In this document: one piece after another, positions 26,475-35,945 of the stretch | Numbering within the stretch: the first letter of the stretch is position 1 | Layout of the letters: every line of letters starts with the position of its first letter | Source: Hoplostethus atlanticus | Lineage: Eukaryota; Chordata; Actinopteri; Trachichthyiformes; Trachichthyidae | NCBI GenBank assembly: GCA_034670405.1 | Contig: JAXDDX010000122.1 | Span: 954,001 to 1,018,000 of the forward strand | Direction of reading: 5' to 3' | DNA: 64,000 nt | Program-made: the position numbers and the translations under genes | The notes under the pieces: generated by a model | Database searches by the model: none | The model's input: the letters and a program-made list of their open reading frames with translations, nothing else | What the model was told of the DNA's origin: nothing

Positions 26475-26640
26475 TATACCAGCAACCATGCTGCTACCAA
26501 ACGCTCTGTCAAATAGCATGCTGCACACACAGGCTGACAAGCCAGCATGAGAACAGGTCAATCAGCAAACATGCTGCTGGTAAACAACAACTACAACCAT
26601 GCTATTAGCAAACAATGTCAGCTAACCTTCTAGCTAACAA
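26475..26640. repeat. Degenerate tandem repeat around AACCATGCTGCTAGCAAAC
   Basis: CAGCAACCATGCTGCTACCA, CAGCAAACATGCTGCTGGTA and ACCATGCTATTAGCAAACAA recur with irregular spacing, separated by related CAGCATG and AGCTAAC words. It looks like a decayed minisatellite. Confidence 0.45.
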
Positions 26641-26689
26641 CGTACTTCTAAGAAAAAAGCACCAGCAGCATTCAATCAAAGTGGTTCAG

Positions 26690-27060
26690 ACCCTGTAACG
26701 CTCAAAAGTATCTACATTAGCTGCTTTGTGCCCCCAGTCAGTGTGATTCCTTTTCTACCAGATCCACTGACTGGCTCCCATTGCTGCTTCAGATATATCC
26801 TTCACTGCCTGCTTTAAGCTCCGCCCACAAATGCCTAAATCACCTAGTAGTCTTAACATGGACATGGCTACAAAACCTAAGCATTTTCCTTTCATATGAC
26901 TCATCGACTGCGTCCTCCCATGGCACCATAAGCTCAATAAAATACACTATCCACTGTGTTTATGACCACAACACCATGTCTGGCCTTAATGCTCACTACT
27001 TCCTGTGGCGTTATCAACCTTTTCCCTGAGGTAACCTGTAGGAAAGCAAAATCCAAGAAT
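26690..27060 (-). mobile_element. 3' fragment of a LINE with a restriction-like endonuclease
   Basis: Translated on the - strand around 26985-26860, it reads RPDMVLWS, a stop, then WIVYFIELMVPWEDAVDESY and ERKMLRF. After a gap or frame change it continues as GFVAMSMLRLLGDLGICG, then RSLKQAVKDISEAA and SQWIW near 26755. The spacing RPD...ELMVPWED is the PD-(D/E)xK core of the restriction-like endonuclease placed after the reverse transcriptase in R2/R4/Dong/Hero-type non-LTR retrotransposons. The usual segment between ERK-x-LRY and GFV is missing, at least one stop is in frame and the upstream frame shifts, so the fragment is dead. The reverse transcriptase itself is not seen. The exact clade is not determinable by eye. 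Confidence 0.7.
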
Positions 27061-27652
27061 CCTTTTATTTCTCTTCTTAACACCAAGATGAGACAAAAGG
27101 CATTTTCTCCTTTGTCTCAAATCCAACTCGAGAGAAACAACCACATATCAGCTCACGTTGATCTCCCTCTGATCCCCAAATGATCTTAAAAAGTGCCATG
27201 AAAGAGAGAGAGAACTCAATATGGTGTTTCATGACTCCCAAGATTTGGATGCTTCTTCTCAAAGAGCTCAGTTTTCAGAGCTTATTACCATTATATATGT
27301 CACATGTTAGCAGCCTCACATTGATCTCATGAAGTCTGAAGGATTTATTCTCTCCGTTGTCTCCTGCTTGCTCCTGAGAGGGTTTTAGGAGAAACATTTC
27401 AGATGAAGGTGATCACAAAACGAGACAAAATAGAGATCTGCCCCTTTTCTGAAGAGCTGAAGAAAATACTAATTTGAGCAAAAGATTTTTCCTCTGGGAA
27501 CTTTCATCCTCGCCCAATTTAAGTTATCATTAATTATTTCAAGCCTCTTCTTGTGAATTCAATATTTGTTCAGTTGTACGAATTGCATTAAGTCTCTGAT
27601 CTCTCATTTTACACACCTCTTTCTTTCTCTTTCTCTGTGGGACATGCATTAA

Positions 27653-28938
27653 CAGGGTGTCTACAGGTATAAACAAGTTACATTTAAGACTTTTTAAGAC
27701 CTTTTTAATACCACTATAAATGAAATTTAAGATCAAACTTGTGATGGAAATATACACCAAAAGTGAAAATATACTCCAAGTAAACACATTGATGTCAAAA
27801 TGAACAGTAAGGTAAAATGACAATATTTGGTTTAAGAACATTGTCCAAATGTCTTTATTAATGTGAAAAGAAAACACAAAAGTATCATCGTTGTCCTAAA
27901 TTATATTTATTATTACAATATTCTCAGAACATTTTAATATCAGCGGACAATAACCCAGAACTCAAAATTGACTTGTTTGCAAACCAAACCAAAGGCCAAA
28001 GTGCTTTTACCAGATCCTTCACCATGTAATGCCATATGCGGAGCCTTGGTCTAGAATTAGGTCCCCTGAAAAAATGACTAGAATAATACTGTTCTTTTGA
28101 AGGAAAAATAAAAAATAAATAAGTAAAAACAAAAACAATTCCAGCAGCTTTTGGACTGCAAAGAAGCCACTGTACCACACTACTTGCTTATGAGTTGTCA
28201 TTGACCAGCTCACAATAGCATGTCTGTCCTGGCTAATGAAACCTTGTGTTTCTATTATAGGCCTACCTTAGACATTATAACAATGTGAATGCACAATTCC
28301 ACATGTAAATGTCTGCACAAGCCCGGAGTCTGGAAACGTGGCTTTGAACACGTCTTCAATCCCAACCTGTATGAGTGGTGGCTTGTCACCGTCCTCAGCA
28401 CCCAAATCACCTCTGCTCTGAGTGTTGGCGTAGAGCCAGAAATTGTTCGGAGGTCAGATGATGACGTTGTTGGCTGTGGATTTCCCATCGTAACATCCAT
28501 GGTAACATCCTTGCTAGCGGTGGAAAGAGTGGAGCAGAAATGGGCAATTGGATTCTGCTGGCGGGCTCTTGCAATACTCTCTATGCTTCCCGCTCTGCAT
28601 GTGCGATTCCACCGCCTTGATCCCCATTGTCCCAAGTTTAAAACACCTTTGACAAACAGCGCAGTTTGTCGTTAAACTTTCATTTTCCCATTTCCATAAA
28701 CTAACGAGCAGGCTGGCCTTAGTTTAACGTTGCAGACTCATTGCATCACGTGATCTAAATGTGTAGAGGGGGCGAAAATGGGGGCATTGCGGAAATTCTC
28801 GCAGTGACGACGTGACTAAAAACATTTAAGACCCATCCAATCTGAATTTAAGACAATTTAATAGTTTTTAAGGCCTTTTATTAGTAAAAGTGTATTTAAG
28901 ATATTTTAAGACTTTTTTTAGGACCCGCGGCCACCCTG
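27653..28938 (-). mobile_element. DNA transposon remnant with CAGGGTG termini and zinc-finger coding remains
   Basis: The left end CAGGGTGTCTACAGGT pairs with CCGCGGCCACCCTG at the right. Both ends carry TTTAAGACTTTTTAAGAC-like subterminal runs. The flanks repeat ATTAA directly (27648-27652 and 28939-28943), which contains TTAA. The interior holds minus-strand coding remains (28255-28663). The length of 1286 bp is too short for a full autonomous element. I recognise the protein type from other fish transposon-like proteins, but the superfamily (hAT-like, Kolobok-like or other) is open. Confidence 0.7.
28320..28663 (-). pseudogene. Broken transposon gene: C2H2-type finger plus a TVTSHHSY motif region
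   Basis: Reading on the - strand from 28663, one frame gives CAVCQRCFKLGTMGIKAVES and then HMQSGKH, a Cys-x2-Cys...His-x5-His finger of the kind placed at the N-terminus of transposon proteins. In a second frame (open 28635-28255) follow HFCSTLSTASKDVTMD, PTTSSSDLR and AEVIWVLRTVTSHHSY (about 28371-28419). The third segment DVFKATFPDSGL lies near 28320-28355 in yet another frame. At least two frameshifts therefore separate parts that are contiguous in relatives I recall from fish genomes. No catalytic domain remains. It sits inside the element 27653-28938 and is certainly not a host gene. Confidence 0.6.
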
Positions 28939-31900
28939 ATTAAGGCAGGCCAGCTGAAATCCGGCATGCAGCGCAGGCTTACGCTCCGCAGCCTTACCTT
29001 CCTCGTCCTGCTCAGCCGTCAAGCCTTGGCCTTTGAATCTCTTTTGTTTTTCTCCAGTTGTTAGTCGGCGTTGCTTCATGAGGCCAAGGCGCTTCCTTGC
29101 GTTGAGCGGAACACTTTTTTTTTTGTCTCAGTGAAATGTCATGCTCTATAAATTGCTTGCTTTGCTGCATTATTGGTATGGTAAAATAAAGGATGCACTG
29201 CTGCTGGAATTGAGTGATATTTGTTTTTCATTCAAGTCGACGGATGGCATGGCTGTATGTGGGCTTATGAAGACCCATTCGTGAATGTACTGCACATTCA
29301 CGTGTGTATGAAAGAGAGAGGCATTTAGAGGCGTTTGAGGAGAGTGAATATTGGCCCTATTTTAGTCAATGCAAAAGATAATGGAAATAATGAAATAATA
29401 CAAATAAAAGCTTTGCTTGTTTGTTCTTTCTGTCGTCCTTTCTTTCTCTTTCTTTTCTTTCTTTCTCTCTCAGAAATTGTGATTACTCTAAATAACTGCA
29501 GGCATTATTTCCCCAAAGTGCTGGAATTAAGCAGCTCTGAAAAGTGTATTAAAATAATCAAGTGAAATTATGTCAAAAAAAATTTGGGGACATTTGAGCA
29601 ATTATTCTCTCTCAAAGTAATAGGCAGCACTCGCTTGGCTAAGCCTCTCATTGTGAGTGCTCATTTAAATGTATACGGTGTAATTGCATCGCACTTAGGT
29701 GAACAAAGTGAGAAACCTCTGCTTTGATGTGATGTGAAGCCTCTTCTTACAGAATAACATGTCTTTTTTTTATTGCCGTGTACTGTATTGAGTCTTATAG
29801 CTAGTTTGTCTTGCGGGTCGGGCAGATAAACGGTGTATGCATCTGAATGGTAACTACCACTAGAAAGATGCTTGATGTTCCGTCATGCCTACGCTTCCTT
29901 TGGTTGATTTAAAAAAAAGGGGAAAAAAAAGAAAAGAGGAGCAGAAGTCTGAGCGGCTTAGAAAAGGGAGTAAATGATGCCACCGGAAGGAAAGGATCAA
30001 GTGTTCCACAGGGCATCTGAATCAAAGCCCTCTCTTCTCTCTTTCTGCAGCGTGAGAGGGGAGGTGTGAGCTGTAATTAAGCCGAGGCAAAGACAGTGCG
30101 ACTCTCTCTGGGGAGCGATGATGCCTCTCAGAAGGGGGCTCTCAGTGCTGCGGTGATGGCGCCCTATTAAGTGGGTTCAGCGTGCTCTTTGTGCGTATGG
30201 TATTTAGGTGCCGTTGCGAAAGGGAACTTCATTTGGGCTCCCGCGTTTCATTTTACTGGGCTTCAGGGTGGCCAAGCCAAAAGAAAATTCTCCACACCGT
30301 TACACTAGCACCAACAGCCTGCACTGTTGACATCAGGCAGGATGCTTCCACGGGTTCATGTAGTCTAGATACTACAGTGCCAAAATGCCTTAAAGGCGCC
30401 TGATTCTCTGGAACTAGTGGTCTCTTAGGCAGGACATGACATGAGGCCATCTAAAATATAAAAAATGGGTAATTTTATGGTTTATGGTCTTAGCTACAGC
30501 CCTGCGTGACAGCTTGCGTAAATGGGGAGGTGTAATAAAGTGGATACTGAGGGTATTTTCTAGACATGTGCCTGGTGGGGTGGTGGGGGTTTTACAGCGA
30601 GGTCCCTGTCTCAGTAATGGAGGTCAGGCCCCTGTAGCTGCCCATAGCACCCAAGGGAAGGGCCAGTGTTGGGGGGGTCTGCAGAGCTCACTGTGAACGA
30701 AGGGGGGACCGGTGGGGTTGTGGGGGTGGCGGGTAGTCCTCTGAGTCCTTGCATCTGGTCACTTGGTATTCCACACACTTTCCCCCTACCTAGTTCCATT
30801 TTTTTTCTTTTTTTTTTTTTGCAAATAAATAAATAAACAATGTTTTTTTCTGTATCTGCGGCTGAGCAGGCACTGCAGAGGCCACCCACAGCGAGTCCCA
30901 GGCCCCCAGTGCAAAACACGCTCCATATTCCACACCCAAAACAGACAGCACAACAAACCGCAGAAAATGCCACGGAGGAATGCTCATCACCATCGGTCCT
31001 GCTGCGATACAGTTCCCCGGCTCGTGTTTACACATGACTGGGTTCAGTCTGCTCTGAGCGATTCGAAGTGTTTATTTTTACCATTTGATTGTATGGAAAT
31101 AGACTTCAAAGCCGTCGGCTGTTTGGCTGTTGTGACATCATGCAATGTTGCGTAAATGTATGCACACCATTACCATAACTGCAAAAGACAGACGGGGGGG
31201 GCTTTTTGAGGATTTAACCAAAAAAAAAAATCGCTACAGTTTTAAAAGACTACTCATTGGTATGTAAAGATCTATCCACCTTCGCATTGGCAGGGAACAA
31301 GTGTGGAGGCCAGTATCTAAGATGAATTAGCTTCCAATGTGAATTCATCATCACTAAATAGAGATATGAAGCTTTCAAGTAATGCATTTAGGTCAGCCCT
31401 TAAATTAATATTCCTCTGTTGCGGGGGACAAAAAAGACTTGACAAAACCACTTAAAGCGTCTTTCCACATGAAGGGGAAAAGTGTCTCCTCCAGCACTCT
31501 TGATTAAATTTTCATATGCAACAGTAGTTGAGTGTATCTGTCATTTTCCTCCCTTTCTCTATCAGCGAAGAGACCCACCGCAGTAATGCAGGTGGCGAAG
31601 AAAAGCCGGTCGTCTTCTTAATTAGTCTGATTCGCGGCGCCTTCGGACAAGGTCTGTTTTTATTCATCAGCCCCCATTCATGCAGCCCTCTCCTCATGAC
31701 ATCTCTAACAATAGCATTAACTGGTTAAGCAGTTCGGATGGGTTTTAGAGAGCAGCTTCAGATTGCAGGAGATGGGAATCCTGTAATTGATGTCTCCGTG
31801 GTGGTGGGGGGGTGCAAAGATTAAATGCCGAAATGAAACGATAGAGCCTTCGCTAATCAAAAGTTTCTGCTTTGTCCGCAGTGGCTGCTGCGTCACTCTT

Positions 31901-31959
31901 TTTCAGCTAAATAAAGATCATTTATACATCCTCTCCTGAGAGAGCCCAGCCAAAGGGTC
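28939..31959. other. Intronic stretch, nothing recognised
   Basis: Contains a pyrimidine-rich CTTT patch near 29427-29470 and a poly-A patch near 29910-29936. No gene or bounded repeat is seen. CTCCACACCGTTACACTAGC near 30289 resembles dispersed fish repeat sequence, but I cannot name it. Confidence 0.45.
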
Positions 31960-32467
31960 TGAAAAGATGGGAGGCAGACTCAGGAGGCAAACTGGCAGTC
32001 CCAACGCTGTATTTATTTACAAATGTGCATCTCCAAAATACAAGAAATGGGAAATCAAAAATAACATTAAAAAAAAAACTTTTACAACTGCGGATAACTC
32101 AACTCAAGAATTATGCCAAGTCCAACTAACTGCATGAGTTCTGGCTGCACAGCCTGACCTACCTTCCTAGTCACAGAGCAACTGCTTATGTAGCCATATC
32201 TATCCCAAAGCAATCTTCTCGGCCTACACCGCCCTCCCTACAGGAGTGTCCAAGTTTAGCAACCCAGGAACATGGAAGTATTTAACGTGTGACTTTCTTT
32301 GCGGTACTCATTTTAACCAGGTCACCTGAGTGCACCAGCAAAGCCCCTCACCTCACTCTCATCTAAGCAAAACCTCCCCCACGTTTGTCCTATAATCCAT
32401 GTCGTCACTGCTGACCTCACCAAACTCATAATGGACTGAACTGCACAGCGGCCCCCCCTCCCAAACA
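31960..32467 (-). other. Possible solo LTR (fossil), minus strand, family uncertain
   Basis: On the - strand the block begins TGTTTGGGAGGGGGGGCCGC and ends CTGCCTCCCATCTTTTCA, so it has TG...CA borders. An AATAAATACA polyadenylation-like signal lies about 60 bp before the end. The size of about 508 bp fits a solo LTR. The start resembles BEL/Pao-type LTRs, but this is a weak guess. No clear 5-bp target duplication is seen, suggesting age or misplaced borders. Confidence 0.35.
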
Positions 32468-32850
32468 GGGGGCCCCGCGGCTGGTGAGTGTTTTGGCTAA
32501 AACAACAAAGAAACTTTAAAACTCAACTTAAAGAACTCCGTAACAAATAAAGGGCAATAAACGTAATTGAAATGGAAAAGATGTTTGTCTGTTTCTACTC
32601 GGTTAACCAGGAGATATGCTTGATAGGCATTGCAACACAATATAACGCTGAAGACAAAGAGACCTGGGGCGTATATGTGTAGTGTAGCTTTAGAGTAGTG
32701 AATTACTGGCCACCTTATACAAGTCATAAAATAATAATGACCTGTAATGTGTGGTTAGGGTGATATTTAAGTGACGAGTGGCATGGACTCACCCACTCTG
32801 TCACACTCTGTTTTGTTTTTTCTACCAAGAATAGTATATTTATTATACTA

Positions 32851-32872
32851 TTATTATTATTATTATTATTAT
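32851..32872 (+). repeat. (ATT)n microsatellite
   Basis: Seven TAT/ATT units. Confidence 0.9.
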
Positions 32873-32967
32873 ACTCTTTCCCTATCCCTGTATCTCGCCG
32901 TCTGTCTCACTTTCCTGTTATCATGCCTGCACCACTTTGCTCATGGTGGAAAGGCGTACTGGGTACT

Positions 32968-33496
32968 GCATAATGCAATATTTTGATTGGATTCCACACA
33001 AGTAGGCATGAATATGTACGGAATAATTGGCATGAGAATGGTGAAATTTAAAGGGGTGGTAATCTAAAAGGTCATGTATCACTATGCAAAATACTGGAAT
33101 ACTTGAGTACTGCTTTGTCATTTGCTTTTTGGCTTGAGAATGAGGCTTTTTAGCCCTCCTAGCTGAAATATATTGCAATGGCGGTTGCTCGCTCACAGCA
33201 CCGTGATCTATCATTGAGCAGTTAAAAAATGCAAAGGGTGGTGGGCGGGGGAGGTGGTGGGAGTTAGAGCCCAGAGTAGAGGCCAGGAAGTGAATTTTGA
33301 AAGCCAGACATCTCAGCAAGTAATCGTAGAGTCATTAGTATTGATCAACAACCCTATCAACCGCTGCAGATATATCAGTCATTTTGTGATGTGGGGCAGT
33401 AAAAATTGTACTTACTGCCCCTTTAAAGCTAGTGAATATTGGCAAAACAACTTAAAAAACACTGGCATCGGTATCGGCCTTTAAAAAACCCATATC
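32968..33496 (+). mobile_element. Family 1 MITE, copy F, split by a TTAA MITE
   Basis: GATTGGATTCCACACAAGTA, TTGGCATGAGAATGGTGAAA and, after the insertion, AGTGAATATTGGCAAAACAA and ATCGGTATCGGCCTTTAAAA then CCCATATCG. These are collinear with the intact copies once 33048-33426 is removed. The left third and last bases are missing. Confidence 0.75.
33048..33426. mobile_element. TTAA-type MITE copy 3, nested in family 1 copy F
   Basis: It opens TTAAAGGGGTGGTAATC and closes TACTTACTGCCCCTTTAA, an inverted pair flanked by TTAA. The host sequence without it would read GAAATTTAAAGCTAGTGAAT, matching the uninterrupted AAATTTAAAGATATTGAAT type of family 1, so insertion duplicated TTAA. It is about 375 bp and non-coding. 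It is related to the element at 15336-15609. Confidence 0.75.
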
Positions 33497-34014
33497 GCGT
33501 TGTGGGTAGGGACTGGAACATTGAGGATCAGTAATGAAACAATTTCACACAACAGCATATGCCCTGCAGTGCCAATCTTGCCAGACGCTCCCAACTCAGT
33601 GCGAATAGTGGAGCATGCAGTTAGAGGGAAATTAGACTTTACCATTTCCCGCCGCCCCTCCCATTCCTGCCCAATCCCGCGAGTCAGAGTAGGGTAGGTT
33701 TCACCAAGAGAGCAGAGGAAGACAGCGAAAGGAAGAGAGGAATATGAGGGATGTGAAGGATTAGGGATGTTCATAAATGCCTGTAAGCATCTGTTAGATG
33801 CACAGGTCATTCCTACTAGTCATTTTATGGTGAGTAATGACCAGTTTTGTGTGAGATTAGACCATATAATCATCGCTGTAAGTAAAGGTCATACGAGCTC
33901 AGCAGTTCAGCTCACACACAACACACTTGATATCAAACAATCAAATCCCTCTATCATGATAAATGATAGCAGCTCTGCAAACTAGACTTTGATCCATCCC
34001 TTCTCCATGTACGT

Positions 34015-34281
34015 TAGGGCTGCACAATATGAGGAAGATACACGATAACGTTGAATATTGCGATATGACTTGCAATAAATAAACAGATATTGTACACAGT
34101 TCTAATGTCTTTCTGCTGTAAATGGACCCAGACAGTGACTAGGCCTATGCCTACTGAATTTAACATGAAACAAAATATATTTTTATTGAACAAATTGTAT
34201 ATGTTACAGCGCGACACAGAACATAACGTGAAAAAAGTAGGATATCGCAGTCTTTCTAGTTCAAGTTGTTGTGCAGTCCTA
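34015..34281. mobile_element. hAT-like MITE, second family
   Basis: The left end TAGGGCTGCACAATAT is mirrored by TTGTTGTGCAGTCCTA. The flanking 8-mers ATGTACGT (34007-34014) and ATGTACAG (34282-34289) agree at 6 of 8 positions, in line with a decayed 8-bp hAT duplication. The interior GATAACGTTGAATATTGCGA is typical of a widespread fish non-autonomous family. It is 267 bp and non-coding. Confidence 0.75.
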
Positions 34282-35843
34282 ATGTACAGTACCAACCTGC
34301 CACTCAACGCAGGTTATCACAGCTGGCAGTGTCAATTAAATGCGCCATCCCTCCTTGTGCACTTTACTAATTGTTGGGTCAGAACAGATCAACTCCACCA
34401 TTCTCTCCAATAAAACCAACCGACTCTTCTGTCTTTTCCTGTTTTCACTCTTGCCTTGTCAGTAGGGCTTATGGAAATGCAGAGGAAACCATAGAGGGAA
34501 TAGTGGGTGTTATTAATGGTCTTTGGAGAAGGAGTGGTAGGATGATGCCAGTGCCGGCTGTGTCCACCCCCCCCCCCCCCCCCCACCTCCTTTCAATAAG
34601 TAAACTTGTCAGGGCTGATGCATTGCCCACGCTCGCCTAAATGCAAATCACGCGGCGCCGGTGCTTTATCTCAAACCAAACAAGAGAAGCAGCAGAACAT
34701 CCCGGGTTCCTGGTCCCAATAGAGCCGCTATATCTGAGGAGCTCTGATTAAAGGAGCGCCCGCAGAGCTACTGGTTAAACAATATGAGGCTTGCCTGAGG
34801 AGGTTTGGTATAATGCTGCGAGAATGCCGTCTTTAGCAGATCACCAGAGCATAAGATTTTTGCTCCGGTTTCATCCAGTCACATTATGTTCTGGCTTTTC
34901 AACAAGTAAAAGGCAAGATTAATGACAAGAATTGTGTCTCCCCTCCTTAAAGGGGGGGAAATCACAGTGTTATTCCCAATACTCTTTGGCACCCAACTCT
35001 CAGAACTTTAAACCAGAGAAATAAAAGTGGCTTTTAAAAAAACGCATGAAAAAGCTAGCAAACAAAATGATCTTGTGAGAGAGAGAAATGCAGATGGATC
35101 TTCTTTGTGGGTGTTTCAGCTCTCATTTACAACTCACGTCCTTCAGCGTGTAGCAGCAGTCGCTAATGAACGTCCTTGTGAAATCTGCATATAGATGTTG
35201 TCAAATCCATTGGGGCGTTGCACTGTGACAGTGTGATCCATAGAAAACTGTCCTCAACCGAGACTTCTTTGATTCCTCTTGCTTTACACTATCTGCGATT
35301 TGTCCTCATCATCTGCACCCCTCCCTCCCTTCTGGTCGAGGGCCCTTCACCCGGCCCGTGGTTTCCGTCTCGCCCTCCCTCTCCGGGACAAATGCTATAT
35401 AAGAGGCCTGCGTTTCCCCCCGCTCTCCATCACAATGTGTTCATGACGTGCCTGGTTTGTAGGCTATTAGTCAGGCTAGCGGTGTTCCCTGTAAAAGCGG
35501 ACGAGGCTGGACAGCCATACCTGAGGTCCATCACAAGCACTTTAGCCCGGTCTGTACCTTCCCCCATTAATCTCCCTCCAGGGTCTCTTCTGGCTGCCTA
35601 AGAGGAACATTGTGCACCAGAGTTACACTCTCCCTGCTAGTGCATGACTTTGATCCTGCACAGACACTGCTAATTGGATTCAATTAATGCCTCCCTCCCC
35701 AGTAGAAGGTATTAGACCACTGGCTGGTCCCCTAAGAACATCTCTTAATGGCTTAGAGCCATGGCAAAGCAGGAAGTTTACTGGGTTGTTAAATGTCGGG
35801 TTGATGCTTTTTGATGCCCCGCTTTTGAAGAAAGTTGTTTTAG
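34282..35843. other. Intronic stretch, nothing recognised
   Basis: C homopolymer near 34566-34584. Frames in it are unrecognised. Confidence 0.5.
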
Positions 35844-35945
35844 CTAGGATTACACCGATTTAGGCCGATACTGATATTTTGGGATTGGAGCTGAAAGCCA
35901 GACTAATGAAATTCTTTTAGGTGGGTCTGCAGCTCCCTCTGATTC
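35844..35945 (-). mobile_element. Family 1 MITE, copy G, short fragment
   Basis: TAGGATTACACCGATTTAGG then CCGATACTGATATTTTGG resembles the family terminus read from its right end. AGCCAGACTAATGAAATTCT with the GGTGGGT-GCAGCTCC block after it is shared with copy B. Confidence 0.45.

Noticed and set aside
30280-30400. CTCCACACCGTTACACTAGC region resembling dispersed fish repeat sequence
   Set aside because: I could not name the family or find borders.
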